From Azovibrio sp. (GTDB lineage Bacteria > Pseudomonadota > Gammaproteobacteria > Burkholderiales > Rhodocyclaceae): 40,255 bases of DNA. The DNA lies in contig JAOAIO010000015.1 in assembly GCA_026414665.1 (NCBI GenBank), forward strand, positions 1 to 40,255, in the 5' to 3' direction. The position numbers were made by a program, and so were the translations under genes. Within the stretch, counting starts at the first letter, position 1. Each line of letters opens with the position of its first letter. Below are positions 8,126-18,126 of the stretch, in pieces. The notes under the pieces were generated by a model. It was not told where the DNA came from. It made no database searches and saw only the letters and a list, made by a program, of their open reading frames with translations.

Positions 8126-9382
8126 GTGAGCTTGATCAATCGTATGCTGCAAGACCTCGACCAGCGCCAGGCCGTCGCGGCCGGGCGCAATGGTCTGCCT
8201 GACCAGGTGGTGCCGCCGCCGCGTGTCGGCGCAGGCCGCCGCCGTGCTGGGCTGCGCCTTGCCGCCTTGCTGCTGGCCTTGATTGGTGCGAGCGGCTGGG
8301 CCTACTGGCAATGGCAGAGCGGCGCCCTGGCGCCGCTTGCGGCATGGCGGGGTCTAGACGAGCCAGCGCCTTCGCCGGCGCCGTCGGCTGCTATGCCGCA
8401 GGGGGTGGGTGTGGTCCCGCAGACGCCCGGCGCAGCTCAGCCGGCGCCAGAGCCTGGCGCGGCCGCGGCGGCTAGCGGCGAGGCCGCGCCAACCGCGGTG
8501 CCGGCCGGCAGCGAGCCGCCTACGGGCTCGGAAGCTAGCCCGAGCACGCCAACACCCGTATCCTTGCCCACGCCCACGCCCACGCCCACGCCCACGCCCA
8601 CGCCGGCTCCGGCTCCGGCTTCGGCTTCGGCTTCGGCTTCGGCTTCGGCTTCGGCTTCGGCTTCGGCTGCGGCTTCGGCTTCGGCTGCGGCTTCGGCTGC
8701 GGCTTCGGCTGCGGCCACAGAGCCGGCACGTTCCACGCCAGCAGGCCGGGCCGATGCCGTATCCGCGCCTCGGCCCGGGGCGGGGATGGCGCGCATCGAT
8801 AAAACGCCGCGCCAGGCGACTCCTGCGGAAAAAGCGGAGCAGCGCTATCGCCTGGCGCTCGATCTGGCCGGGCGCGGCCAGACCGGCGAGGCCGAAGGCG
8901 AATTGCGCCATGCCTTGCTGAACGATCCAACCCATATGGCGGCGCGGCAGTTGTTGGTCAAGCTGCTCGTCGATCGGCGCGATGCGGCTGCGGCGATGGA
9001 AGTGCTGCGCGAGGGGCTCGACGGCCATCCGCGCCAGAGCCAGTGGGCCTTGCTGTTGGCCCGGCTGGAGCTGGAGGCCGGCGACCCCGCCCGGGCCTGG
9101 GCCGCGCTCGAACGCGCGCTGCCTGCGGCGAGCCGCGATGGCGAATATCTGGCCTTGGCCGGTGCCGTGCAGCGCCGCCTGAAGCAGCCACAGCAGGCCG
9201 CCGCTTACTATCGCCAGGCGCTGGCGCTCGCGCCCCAGGAAGGGCGCTGGTGGGTGGGCTTGGGGCTGGCCCTGGAAGAGTCGGGCCATGGCGCCGAGGC
9301 GCGCGAGGCATTCCGCCGGGCGCTGCAAAGCGGCAACTTGCCGGCGGATGTGCAGGCTTTCGTCGAGCGTAAGCTGCGCTGA
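8126..9382 (+). CDS. mshN: MshN, membrane-anchored TPR protein with repetitive linker
   Basis: 418 residues from a GTG start with a good site (GAGGAG, 5 bases upstream). The N terminus MSLINRMLQDLD is typical of MshN and GspB-like proteins. One membrane helix lies at about 43-62 (LRLAALLLALIGASGWAYWQW). A Pro/Ala/Thr/Ser-rich linker spans about 75-200, including uninterrupted PT, PA and SA dipeptide repeats. The periplasmic C-terminal half (about 225-418) has TPR-like helical repeats such as AAAYYRQALALAPQEGRWW. It probably supports assembly in the periplasm. Last gene of the msh assembly block; no T-run terminator is visible in the 64 bases before comF. Confidence 0.88.
   Translation: MSLINRMLQDLDQRQAVAAGRNGLPDQVVPPPRVGAGRRRAGLRLAALLLALIGASGWAYWQWQSGALAPLAAWRGLDEPAPSPAPSAAMPQGVGVVPQTPGAAQPAPEPGAAAAASGEAAPTAVPAGSEPPTGSEASPSTPTPVSLPTPTPTPTPTPTPAPAPASASASASASASASASAAASASAAASAAASAAATEPARSTPAGRADAVSAPRPGAGMARIDKTPRQATPAEKAEQRYRLALDLAGRGQTGEAEGELRHALLNDPTHMAARQLLVKLLVDRRDAAAAMEVLREGLDGHPRQSQWALLLARLELEAGDPARAWAALERALPAASRDGEYLALAGAVQRRLKQPQQAAAYYRQALALAPQEGRWWVGLGLALEESGHGAEAREAFRRALQSGNLPADVQAFVERKLR
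8567..8716 (+). repeat. 25-unit in-frame hexanucleotide array inside mshN
   Basis: Perfect or near-perfect 6-base units run without a break: six CCCACG (Pro-Thr), three CCGGCT (Pro-Ala), eight TCGGCT (Ser-Ala), then TCGGCT mixed with GCGGCT (Ala-Ala) to 8716. Units are in phase with the mshN codons, so gain or loss of a unit changes linker length by two residues without a frameshift. The same array produces a long Arg-Ser repeat on the opposite strand, which is not a gene. Confidence 0.95.
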
Positions 9383-9446
9383 TTCCGCATGATCGGTCCG
9401 CGCGCCTTTGTGTCTGGCTAGCTGCGCTACGCTTTCCCGGCGCCTG

Positions 9447-10181
9447 TCAGTGGCGCAGCGTGCGCGCCACGACGCAGACGCTGACTGCGCGAGCGCCATG
9501 CTGTTTTAATACCCGCGCTGCGGCATCGAGGGTGGCGCCGCTCGTGAGCACGTCGTCTACCAGTAGCACGTGTTCGCCCTCGAGGTCGGCCAGGCAGGCG
9601 AAGGCGTCCTGGAGATTGCGTTGCCGTGCTGCCAGCGGCAGTTCCGCTTGGGGACGGGTGGCGTGCGTTTTCACGAGATTCTGGTAGTCAAGGCGTAGGT
9701 CGAGCGTGCTGGCGAGCCGGCGCGCGATTTCGAGCGATTGGTTATAGCCCCGCTCGGCGAGGCGTTCGTGGTGAAGCGGCACCGGCATGACGCGGCTGAC
9801 CGGCGTCCCCAGGCTGTCCAAGCGTGCTGCGAGGGCCATGCCCCAGTGACGGGCGAGGCTGAAGCGAGCGGCGTATTTGAGCTGATGCACGAGGCGGTCG
9901 ACGGGAAAGGCGTAGGCGTAGAGTGCGATGACGTGATCGAATCGGGGCGGCTGCTGCAGGCAGGCGCCACAGCGCTCGCCGTAAGGGGTTGGGTTGAGGC
10001 AGAGCGGGCAGTGCGGCGCGGGCAGGGCCGGCAGTTCGGCGGCGCAAGCCGGGCAGAGCGGCTCTGTCGCGCCGGGCGCGCCGCAGAGCAAGCAGGTTGA
10101 GGGCAGACATGCATCGAGCCACCGCGCGCCGAGGGCTTGGAACCGACGCTTTAACTGCCGTGTCAAAATTGACTTTCCCAT
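9447..10181 (-). CDS. comF: ComF family phosphoribosyltransferase-like protein
   Basis: 244 residues. The N-terminal third has a four-pair Cys zinc-binding region (CLLCGA, CPAC, CPLC, CGAC). The C-terminal domain has the type I phosphoribosyltransferase signature HVLLVDDVLTSGATL near residues 204-218. ComF proteins act in the cytoplasm in natural transformation, handling incoming single-stranded DNA. Proximity to two type IV pilus systems fits but does not prove competence. It is divergent from bioB. Length is normal for the family (about 220-250). Confidence 0.92.
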   Translation of the reverse strand: MGKSILTRQLKRRFQALGARWLDACLPSTCLLCGAPGATEPLCPACAAELPALPAPHCPLCLNPTPYGERCGACLQQPPRFDHVIALYAYAFPVDRLVHQLKYAARFSLARHWGMALAARLDSLGTPVSRVMPVPLHHERLAERGYNQSLEIARRLASTLDLRLDYQNLVKTHATRPQAELPLAARQRNLQDAFACLADLEGEHVLLVDDVLTSGATLDAAARVLKQHGARAVSVCVVARTLRH

Positions 10182-10197
10182 GGCCTTGGCTGATTAT
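10169..10197 (+). promoter_or_regulatory. candidate sigma-70 promoter for bioB
   Basis: TTGACT at 10169-10174 and GATTAT at 10192-10197 with a 17-base spacer. The -35 overlaps the first codons of comF and also forms half of a small dyad, GTCAAAATTGAC (10162-10173). Transcription would start near 10204, after which the ATG at 10263 has a usable leader while the ATG at 10206 does not. Confidence 0.5.
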
Positions 10198-10262
10198 TCA
10201 TAATTATGCCTTATGCCGGCGCGCGCCGGCAGGCCCTCATGACCATCCGTAGGATTCCCGAC

Positions 10263-11255
10263 ATGCATCTTGTCTCCCAGGCTTCAGCAGCCCCGGCTGC
10301 GGAACATTCTCGCGCGCCAGAGCGGCATATGTGGACCGTAGCCGAGGTTTTGGCGCTTTACGACTTGCCGTTCATGGATCTGATCTGGCGCGCCCAGCAG
10401 GTACATCGCCAGCATTTCGATGCCAATGCCATTCAACGCTCGACGCTGTTGTCCGTCAAGACCGGCGGTTGTTCGGAGGATTGCAGTTATTGCTCGCAAT
10501 CGGCGCGCTACGACACTGACGTGGAGCGGCAGCGCTTGATGCCGCTCGAGGAAGTGGTCGCCGCGGCCCAGGCCGCCAAGGCGAAAGGGGCTTCCCGCTT
10601 CTGCATGGGCGCTGCTTGGCGGGGGCCCAAAGAGGGCGATCTGGAAAAAGTGCTGGAGATGGTGCGCGAGGTGAAGGCGCTCGGCATGCAGACTTGCGTC
10701 ACGCTCGGCATGTTGAAGGACGGCCAGGCGGAAAAGCTCAAGGCGGCCGGCCTCGACTACTACAACCACAATCTCGATACGGACGCGGAGTTTTACGGCC
10801 AGGTCATCAAGAGCCATACCCATGCCGACCGCCTCGAGACGCTGGAAAAAGTGCGTGCCGCGGGGATCAGCGTTTGCTCGGGCGGCATCATTGGCATGGG
10901 CGAGTCGCGCCGCAACCGCGCCGCGATGATCGTCCAGCTCGCCAACCTGCCTAAGCCGCCGGAGTCGGTGCCGATCAACCATCTTGTGCCGATTCCCGGC
11001 ACGCCGTTCGGCGACTTGCCGCCGCTCGATCCGTTCGAGTTCGTGCGTACCATCGCCGCAGCCCGCATCACCATGCCGACTTCCTATGTGCGCCTGTCCG
11101 CCGGTCGTCAGGAAATGAGTGAGGAATTGCAAGCCCTGTGCTTTCTCGCAGGCGCCAATTCGATGTTTTACGGCGAGCAGCTGCTCACTACCGGCAACCC
11201 GGATGTATCCCGGGACGACGCTTTGTTCGACAAGCTGGGCTTGCGCCCCATTTGA
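10263..11255 (+). CDS. bioB: biotin synthase
   Basis: 330 residues from this start. BioB is a radical-SAM enzyme that inserts sulfur into dethiobiotin, the last step of biotin synthesis. The radical-SAM cysteines are in [10 protein letters not shown] (C70, C74, C77 here). Other family marks are [43 protein letters not shown] and the Arg in YVRLSAGR. The ATG at 10263 is preferred because an AGGA sits 9-12 bases upstream and the homologous core begins at MWTVAEVL. In-frame ATGs at 10206 and 10239 would add 19 or 8 residues with poorer sites. bioC overlaps its stop. Confidence 0.96.
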   Translation: MHLVSQASAAPAAEHSRAPERHMWTVAEVLALYDLPFMDLIWRAQQVHRQHFDANAIQRSTLLSVKTGGCSEDCSYCSQSARYDTDVERQRLMPLEEVVAAAQAAKAKGASRFCMGAAWRGPKEGDLEKVLEMVREVKALGMQTCVTLGMLKDGQAEKLKAAGLDYYNHNLDTDAEFYGQVIKSHTHADRLETLEKVRAAGISVCSGGIIGMGESRRNRAAMIVQLANLPKPPESVPINHLVPIPGTPFGDLPPLDPFEFVRTIAAARITMPTSYVRLSAGRQEMSEELQALCFLAGANSMFYGEQLLTTGNPDVSRDDALFDKLGLRPI

Positions 11256-12127
11256 GCGAGACGGTGCCGGGTTTCGTCGATTTGGAGCGGGTGCGGCGCA
11301 ATTTCCGGCGCGCCGCGCCCGGCTATGGCGAGGCCGACGTGCTCGCCCGTGAGGTCGATGCGCGGATGCAGGAGCGCCTCGATTATGTGCGGCTCGAGCC
11401 GGAGTGCATCGTCGATCTCGGTTGCGGCCCCGGGCTCTCTTTCTCCGGGCTCCAACGGCGCTATCCGGCGGCACGTTGTGTCGGCTTGGACCAGGAGGCC
11501 GCGATGCTGCCTGGCGTCTCGGAAGTACGCGGCTGGCGCCGTTTCCTCGCTGGCGGGCGAACTCGGTCGCTGGCCTATGTCGTGGGCGATGCGACGCGCT
11601 TGCCGCTGCGCAGCCGCTCAGTCGATCTCGTTTGGTCCAACCTCTTATTGCCCTGGCTCGAAGCGCCTCAACCCTTGTTCCGTGAAGCCTTGCGCAGCCT
11701 CAAGATTGGCGGACTGCTGATGTTTTCCAGCCTGGGACCGGATACCCTGAAAGAGCTGCGCGCCGGCTTTGGCGATGGCTATGCGCATACGCAGCGTTTT
11801 GCCGACATGCACGACTTGGGCGATATGCTCGTGGAAGCAGGCTTTGCTGACCCGGTCGTGGATATGGAGGTGATTACCTTCACCTATGCCGATCTGCCGG
11901 CGCTGCTAGCCGACCTGCGTGCCGCCGGGGCGACTTGCGCGATGCGCGATCGCCGGCGTGGCCTCGCCGGGCGGGGGCTGTGGCAGGGCTTGCAGCGCCA
12001 CTATGAAGGCTTACGCTGCGCTGGGCGCTTGCCGGCCACGTTCGAGATCATCTACGGTCATGCCTGGAAGCCGGCGCCGCGGCAGCTCGAAGATGGGCGC
12101 AGCATCATCCACTTCGCCCGGCGCTAG
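11252..12127 (+). CDS. bioC: BioC, malonyl-ACP O-methyltransferase
   Basis: 291 residues if translation starts at the TTG overlapping the bioB stop (TTGA); GTG at 11264 is the alternative. BioC methylates malonyl-ACP with SAM so that the fatty-acid machinery can build the pimeloyl chain of biotin. The SAM motif IVDLGCGPG is followed by [20 protein letters not shown] and [14 protein letters not shown], characteristic of BioC in proteobacteria. bioB-bioC form a two-gene operon here; bioA, bioD, bioF and bioH are not in the window. Confidence 0.92.
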   Translation: MSETVPGFVDLERVRRNFRRAAPGYGEADVLAREVDARMQERLDYVRLEPECIVDLGCGPGLSFSGLQRRYPAARCVGLDQEAAMLPGVSEVRGWRRFLAGGRTRSLAYVVGDATRLPLRSRSVDLVWSNLLLPWLEAPQPLFREALRSLKIGGLLMFSSLGPDTLKELRAGFGDGYAHTQRFADMHDLGDMLVEAGFADPVVDMEVITFTYADLPALLADLRAAGATCAMRDRRRGLAGRGLWQGLQRHYEGLRCAGRLPATFEIIYGHAWKPAPRQLEDGRSIIHFARR

Positions 12128-12158
12128 CGTCTGCGCTTGGCGCGAAGGCCGCGCTCCA

Positions 12159-12231
12159 GTTCACGATGCACCCCTTGCCCTTGTGGGGTTGGGAAAAAGG
12201 GGCGCCGCTTTCATGCTTCGGGGTGGTGAAC
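12159..12231. repeat. 12-bp interrupted inverted repeat between bioC and the HDOD gene
   Basis: GTTCAC and CACCCC (12159-12164, 12169-12174) match GGGGTG and GTGAAC (12220-12231) perfectly, with a GATG bulge on the left arm and 45 bases between. A shorter internal dyad ACCCC...GGGGT lies in the loop. It sits in the gap between convergent genes, so a terminator-like 3' structure is plausible, though there is no T-run. Confidence 0.5.
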
Positions 12232-12236
12232 AGCCA

Positions 12237-13082
12237 TCAACATGAGCTGCCTAGCGCTGCCTGGATTTCCCGGATGTCATCCCAGGCTTCGTCGAGCAGA
12301 TCGGCATAGCGAGCCCGGTCCGCGGCTGCTTCGGCGGGATCGGTGTCAGGGCATTGGAGCCACTCGCACTGGGTGTTGGCGAGCAGATTGGCGAAGTACA
12401 GAATGTCGGCCAGGCCGCTTGGCGTATCCACGCGCTTACGCTCGCCATGCGCGCGGATGGCGGCGATGATCGGTTCCGGCATGCCCAAGCAGACGAGCAG
12501 GCTCTCGCCAATGCTGGCGTGCCAGCCAGTGATGAGGCTTAGCACGCCTTCCCGGTCGTTCTGGTATTCCGGGTAGGCGGCGCTGCGGTAAAGCAGGTAG
12601 AAGGTGCCGATTTCATGCACCATGCCGGCCAAGAGAGCGTCTTCCGGGTTGGCGCGGCCGATGCGGCGGGCCAGCACGCGGGCGATGGCGGCGACTTCGA
12701 GCGAGTGTTCCCAGGTACGGCGCGCGATGTCGGCGAAGGCGGCTAGATGCTTCGAGCGCAGCATCTGCTCCATGGCGACGCTCACGGCCGTGGTGCGCAC
12801 GGTCTCGAATCCTACCCGCTGGATCGCCTGGCCGATGTCGGTGATCTGCTTGCCCCCGGGATTGTAGGCGGTGGAGTTGGCGAGTTTGAGCAGCTTGGTG
12901 GTAATCAGCGGTTCGATGCTAATCACCTGGACCACCTTGTCTATGGAGACACGCGGATCGTTGAGCGCGTTGCGCACGGCGAAGCTTGCGTCTAGATAGG
13001 TGGGAAAGTTCAGTTCGCCGGAAAGATCCCGGGCGATGTCTTCAAGGATGCGAAAGTGCAGGGATTGCTTGGCGTTTGTCAT
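12237..13082 (-). CDS. HDOD-domain signalling protein
   Basis: 281 residues, essentially one HDOD domain (about 20-215). Family marks include VQVISIEPLITTKLLKLANS, ITDIGQAIQRVG, and a degenerate HD region around AGMVHEIGTFYLL and ITGWHASIGESLL. HDOD domains look like HD phosphohydrolases but have mostly lost the metal ligands, and serve as signalling or scaffold modules in c-di-GMP and motility networks. No other domain is fused, so no specific role can be given. A second, distinct HDOD protein is at 18127. Convergent with bioC. Confidence 0.85.
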   Translation of the reverse strand: MTNAKQSLHFRILEDIARDLSGELNFPTYLDASFAVRNALNDPRVSIDKVVQVISIEPLITTKLLKLANSTAYNPGGKQITDIGQAIQRVGFETVRTTAVSVAMEQMLRSKHLAAFADIARRTWEHSLEVAAIARVLARRIGRANPEDALLAGMVHEIGTFYLLYRSAAYPEYQNDREGVLSLITGWHASIGESLLVCLGMPEPIIAAIRAHGERKRVDTPSGLADILYFANLLANTQCEWLQCPDTDPAEAAADRARYADLLDEAWDDIREIQAALGSSC

Positions 13083-13179
13083 GCGCGTAGCTTACGTTTG
13101 AGGCGCCGGATCGGCAAGGGGTAAACTGGCAGCACCTGCTGGTGCTGGCATCAAGTCATAAAACATGGAAAGGAGCGGC

Positions 13180-13974
13180 ATGGCGTGTGAGAACCTGTTT
13201 GCGGCGGCGCATGCTTGTTTTCGGGAGTGCGATCCCGAGCGTAAGGTGGCCGCAGTCAAGGGCTTGTACGCGCGCTGGCGCCAGGGCAGGGTGCACTTGG
13301 GCAAGCCAGAAAGCGATCCGGGTCGGGTCCCGGGCCGTCCCGAGCGGCCGCAGCTCGTGCCGCCCGAGGCGGTGCGGTTTCGCAGCGTGGCGACGCCGGA
13401 GGGCCGGGCAGCACTGCTTCATGCGCTTGCTCACATCGAATTCAATGCCATCCATCTCGCGCTCGATGCCATCTTGCGTTTTCCCGATCTGCCGGAAGCG
13501 TTTCACGTCGGTTGGCTAAAAGTGGCAGCCGAGGAAGCCGAGCATTTCGAGTTGATCTGCGCGCACATGTACGCCAGCTGTGCGTGCCGCTATGGCGATT
13601 TGCCGGCGCATGACGGACTCTGGGAGATGGCGGTGCGCACGGCGCACGATCCACTCGTGCGCATGGCCTTGGTGCCACGCCTGTTCGAGGCGCGGGGCTT
13701 GGACGCGACGCCTGCCATCCTGCGCAAGTTCCAGGGCATCGGTGACCGGCGTGCCGTCGAAATTTTGGAGCGCATCTTGGCCGAGGAAATCGGGCACGTG
13801 GCGCTTGGTGATACCTGGTTCCGGCAGCTGTGCGCCGCTCGGGGCTTGGAGCCGGAAGCGACCTTCCAAGCCCTGTTGCAGGAGTACGACGCGCCGCGCC
13901 CGCGCCGTCCCTTCAATGAGGCAGCCCGCCGGGCGGCGGGCTTCTCGGCCGCGGAGCTGGCGCGTTTCGTGTAG
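13180..13974 (+). CDS. DUF455 ferritin-like protein
   Basis: 264 residues from the ATG at 13180, chosen because AGGAG lies 4-5 bases upstream; an ATG at 13165 would put that site inside the gene. The ferritin-like helices carry paired metal-ligand motifs: HALAHIEFNAIHLALDA, AAEEAEHFELICAHM and ILAEEIGHVALGDTW, all Glu/His spaced for a diiron site. The C terminus (YDAPRPRRPFNEAARRAAGF) is typical of DUF455. Function of the family is unknown; a diiron oxidase or hydroxylase is a reasonable guess. An imperfect palindrome TGGCAGCACC-TGCT-GGTGCTGGCA lies at 13127-13150 in its upstream gap. Confidence 0.85.
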   Translation: MACENLFAAAHACFRECDPERKVAAVKGLYARWRQGRVHLGKPESDPGRVPGRPERPQLVPPEAVRFRSVATPEGRAALLHALAHIEFNAIHLALDAILRFPDLPEAFHVGWLKVAAEEAEHFELICAHMYASCACRYGDLPAHDGLWEMAVRTAHDPLVRMALVPRLFEARGLDATPAILRKFQGIGDRRAVEILERILAEEIGHVALGDTWFRQLCAARGLEPEATFQALLQEYDAPRPRRPFNEAARRAAGFSAAELARFV

Positions 13975-14088
13975 TGCTTTGGCGTGCAAGTCGCGCAGCG
14001 ACTCTCGCCGCGCTCTTTCCTCCTTGTGGGGATCGGGGGCGGTGCGGCGCTTTCAGGCTTCTGGGGCGGGCGGAGCCATGGTGATGGG

Positions 14089-14520
14089 TTAGCGCGTGAT
14101 ATAGCGTTCGAGCTCGCTGATGATGAATTCCTGGTGGCTCAAGGTGGCTTTTACCAGGTCGCCCATGGATACCACGCCTAGGAGCCGTTCCTCGTCATCC
14201 AGCACAGGCAGATGGCGGAAGCGATGCTCGGTCATCAGCGACATGCAGGCTGCGAGCGAATGGGCCGGGGTGACGTAGGCTACCTTGCTGGTCATCACCG
14301 CTTCGATGCGCGTATCGCGGGAATTGCGGCCGCTTAAGATCACCTTGCGGGCGTAATCGCGCTCTGAAAAGATGCCGACGAGTTTTTCTCCGTCCATGAC
14401 CAGGACCGCGCCGACGTCGTTGTCGGCCATTACCTGCAAGGCGTGATACACGGTGTCTTTCGGGGAAACCACCACGGGCTGGCGGTTGTTTTGTGCGAGC
14501 AACTGCGTCAAGGTCTGCAT
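14089..14520 (-). CDS. CBS-pair domain protein
   Basis: 143 residues containing only two tandem CBS motifs (about 10-65 and 75-135): VVVSPKDTVYHALQVMADND...VLVMDGEKLVGIFSERDYARK and VAYVTPAHSLAACMSLM...HLPVLDDEERLLGVVSMGDL. Stand-alone CBS pairs bind adenosine nucleotides or similar ligands and regulate partners; none can be named here. A strong ribosome-binding site (AGGAGG) lies 6-7 bases before the ATG. The 220 bases upstream contain a 7-bp GCACGGC/GCCGTGC hairpin (14639-14657) but no promoter I can support. Confidence 0.9.
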   Translation of the reverse strand: MQTLTQLLAQNNRQPVVVSPKDTVYHALQVMADNDVGAVLVMDGEKLVGIFSERDYARKVILSGRNSRDTRIEAVMTSKVAYVTPAHSLAACMSLMTEHRFRHLPVLDDEERLLGVVSMGDLVKATLSHQEFIISELERYITR

Positions 14521-14742
14521 CGTCGTCCTCCTGTGGGTGTCGTGCCGTAGGGCACATCGAATAACCGGGGGCGCGCCGGGATGGCTACGGTGCGCGGGGC
14601 CCGCGCGCCCGCATCTTCGTTGGCTGGGCCGCAGTCGCGCACGGCAGTGCGCCGTGCCCTTGAGCGGCTTGCGACGGCCTTGCGCTACGTCTTTTCAGTC
14701 TAATCGGCCGACATGGCGCTGCGCAACAGGATCAGTGGGCAA

Positions 14743-14771
14743 GAAAAAACCCGCCAGAGGCGGGTTTTTTT
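14743..14771 (-). terminator. bidirectional intrinsic terminator after cytochrome c4
   Basis: A 6-bp stem CCCGCC-AGA-GGCGGG (14750-14764) is flanked by A7 on the left and T7 on the right, so it has a U-tract in both directions. It lies 20 bases past the minus-strand cytochrome gene stop, which it should terminate. Confidence 0.88.
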
Positions 14772-14790
14772 CGCCAGGCCGAAGGCCGGT

Positions 14791-15426
14791 TCAACGCAGG
14801 CCGGCGGCGTATTCGGCGACAGCCTTGATGTCGCTGTCGGAGAGACGATCGGCGATGTCGCGCATCATGCGCTCGGGATCGTTGGCGCGCTCGCCGGAGC
14901 GGAAGCTCTTGAGCTGCGCTTCGGTGTATTCCGGGAATTGTCCAGCCAGGCGCGGGTACTGGGCTGGCAGACCCTTGCCGGCCGGGCCATGGCAGCCGGC
15001 GCAGGCGGGAATGCCCTTGGCGGCATCGCCGGCACGCCAGAGCTGCTTGCCGCGCGCGATTAAGGCTTCCTGGGTGGCGACGGCGGGCTTCAGCGTTTGC
15101 TGGGCATACCAGGCCGCGACATTCTTCATGTCCTCATCGCTCAGAGCGGCGACCATGCCTGCCATGATTGCGTTGTTACGCGCCGCAGGCTTGCCATCGA
15201 CGGCCTTGAAGTTTACGAGCTGCTTGTAGATGTAATCCTGGACCTGGCCGGCGAGGTGAGGGTTGGCGGCGCTCATGCTGTTGCCGTCGGCGCCATGGCA
15301 GGCGACACAGATGGTCTCGGCAACCACCTTGCCCTTGGCCGGGTCAGCCTTGGGCTTGGCGTCTTCTGCTGCATTTACGGTGAAACCGGCTACGAGAAGT
15401 GCTGCCAGCGCCATGGTGCGAATCAT
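14791..15426 (-). CDS. periplasmic dihaem cytochrome c4
   Basis: 211 residues. A Sec signal peptide (MIRTMALAALLVAGFTVNAA) precedes two class I cytochrome c domains with CVACH (C40/C43/H44) and CAGCH (C142/C145/H146). Each domain has a later Met as likely axial ligand in the AIMAGMVAALSDEDM and ERMMRDIADRLSDSDI segments. The two-domain layout and about 190 mature residues match cytochrome c4, an electron donor to terminal oxidases (cbb3 type) in many betaproteobacteria. AAAAGGAG lies before the ATG. Divergent from engB, with a shared 120-base gap. Confidence 0.92.
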   Translation of the reverse strand: MIRTMALAALLVAGFTVNAAEDAKPKADPAKGKVVAETICVACHGADGNSMSAANPHLAGQVQDYIYKQLVNFKAVDGKPAARNNAIMAGMVAALSDEDMKNVAAWYAQQTLKPAVATQEALIARGKQLWRAGDAAKGIPACAGCHGPAGKGLPAQYPRLAGQFPEYTEAQLKSFRSGERANDPERMMRDIADRLSDSDIKAVAEYAAGLR

Positions 15427-15489
15427 GTCGAAACTCCTTTTACGCGAGAGAGGCGAGTAAGCCTGCCAAGTGTCGAGATTTACAAACCT

Positions 15490-15502
15490 GTTATTCTATA
15501 AC
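15490..15502. promoter_or_regulatory. short dyad in the cytochrome c4 / engB divergent gap
   Basis: GTTAT-TCT-ATAAC is a perfect 5-bp dyad in the AT-rich centre of the 15427-15546 gap. It could overlap a -10 element for either gene, but no matching -35 was convincing. Confidence 0.25.
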
Positions 15503-16157
15503 AACTCGATTGATTATGTATTGCCCTCGAAGGATACGGAGTTGCCATGCCCCTTTTGCAGCAGGCCGAGTTTTTGACCACAGTCGCCCACCTGCGCGAC
15601 CTGCCCCGGGACTCGGTGGCCGAAGTCGCTTGCGTGGGCCGTTCCAATGCCGGCAAGTCTTCGGCGATTAATACCCTGGCAGGGCGCACGCGCTTGGCTT
15701 ACGTCAGCAAGACGCCAGGGCGTACTCAGCACCTCAATTACTTCACGGTGCGGCCGGGCAAGTATTTGGTTGACCTGCCGGGCTATGGCTTTGCGAAAAC
15801 ACCCGATGCCATCCGCGCTCAGTGGGAGGGCCTGCTGGGCCCTTATCTGCAGACGCGCCAAAGTCTCGTTGGGCTACTCTTGATCATGGATGCCCGACAT
15901 CCGCTTACCGAGCTCGATCGGCGCATGCTCGATTGGTTTCTGCCCACGGGGCGGCCCGTGCACGTGCTGCTCTCGAAGGCCGATAAGCTTTCCCGCCAGG
16001 AGCAGACCCGAGTGCTGCGCCAGGTGCGTGAGGCGCTGGCGGCGTGCGGCGGGCACTGTTCGGCGCAGCTGTTCTCCAGCCTGAAAAAAACCGGGGTGGA
16101 GGCGTGCGAGGAAGTGTTGGGGCGTTGGCTCGACATTCCCGTGCCGCCTAGAAAAAA

Positions 16158-17355
<1,198 letters not shown>

Positions 17356-17371
17356 TGGGCGCGAGGGGCCG

Positions 17372-18019
17372 TCAACGCAGGCGGCGCAATTGGCGCGGCA
17401 ATTCGAGCACGGAGTTGAGGCGCACGTCGACATAAGGTGGGCAGCGGCTTTCCCGGCTGATCCACACGGTTTTCGCGCCCAAGCGCTTGGCTGTCCGTAG
17501 GTTGGCGAGGCTGTCTTCGACCATGATGCAGCGCGAGGCCTGGATGCGTTCGGCGCGTAGCACGAGGCGAAAGCCGCGAGGGTCGGGCTTGGGCTGAAAG
17601 CGCGTGGCCTCCACCGTATAGACGGCGGCGAAGTGGCGTGCCATGCGGGTCCGTTCGAGAATGGCCTCGGTGTAATGCGCCGGGGCGTTGGAATAGAGGA
17701 TTTTCCGCCCCGGCAATTTCGCAAGCATGGCATTGACAGCGCGCTCGAATACCAACATCCGCTGCAACTGGGGAAACTGGTGGGTTGCTTGCAAAAAGTG
17801 ATGCGGATCCGTGCCGTGGTGCCGCATCAGTCCTAGCAGCGTCGCGCCGTAGCGCTGCCAGTAGGTCTGGCGGATGCGGTCTGCGGTCTTGGCATCGACA
17901 CTTAGGTGGGTTTCGATGTAGCGCTGCATCGAGCGGTTGATGTGTGGAAAGATGTGCGGGCTGGCGTCATGCAGGGTATTGTCGAGGTCGAAGAGCCAGA
18001 TCGGATGAGAGGCGGGCAT
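17372..18019 (-). CDS. HAD-superfamily pyrimidine 5'-nucleotidase-like protein
   Basis: 215 residues. HAD motif I is FDLDNTLHD (10-18), motif II YSNAPAHY, motif III KPDPRGF, motif IV VEDSLANLRTAKRLG. The helical cap after motif I (HIFPHINRSMQRYIE) and the sequence style match the Sdt1/pyrimidine 5'-nucleotidase subgroup common in betaproteobacteria. It likely dephosphorylates pyrimidine nucleotides or related metabolites; substrate is uncertain. Convergent with hemB and divergent from the HDOD gene. No terminator separates it from hemB. Confidence 0.82.
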   Translation of the reverse strand: MPASHPIWLFDLDNTLHDASPHIFPHINRSMQRYIETHLSVDAKTADRIRQTYWQRYGATLLGLMRHHGTDPHHFLQATHQFPQLQRMLVFERAVNAMLAKLPGRKILYSNAPAHYTEAILERTRMARHFAAVYTVEATRFQPKPDPRGFRLVLRAERIQASRCIMVEDSLANLRTAKRLGAKTVWISRESRCPPYVDVRLNSVLELPRQLRRLR

Positions 18020-18078
18020 GATATTTCAGGGACTTGGGGCGCACTATTACTAAAGTCGGGTTGTGGAGCGGGGCAGCT

Positions 18079-18096
18079 GGCCGTACCTTTACGGCC
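18079..18096 (+). promoter_or_regulatory. hairpin in the leader of the second HDOD gene
   Basis: GGCCGTA-CCTT-TACGGCC is a perfect 7-bp hairpin 31 bases before the ATG. It could be an operator or a leader hairpin; no T-run follows. AGGAAAGAG between it and the ATG serves as ribosome-binding site. Confidence 0.35.
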
Positions 18097-18126
18097 TTGG
18101 CAAGCAGCGCATAGGAAAGAGCTTAC

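Noticed and set aside
8354-9499. 381-codon minus-strand frame with long Arg-Ser repeats
   Set aside because: It is the antisense shadow of the mshN hexanucleotide array; mshN has family-specific sequence on both sides.
13989-14003. AGTCGC-GCA-GCGACT hairpin after the DUF455 gene
   Set aside because: The stem is short and no T-run follows on either strand, so it is not called a terminator.
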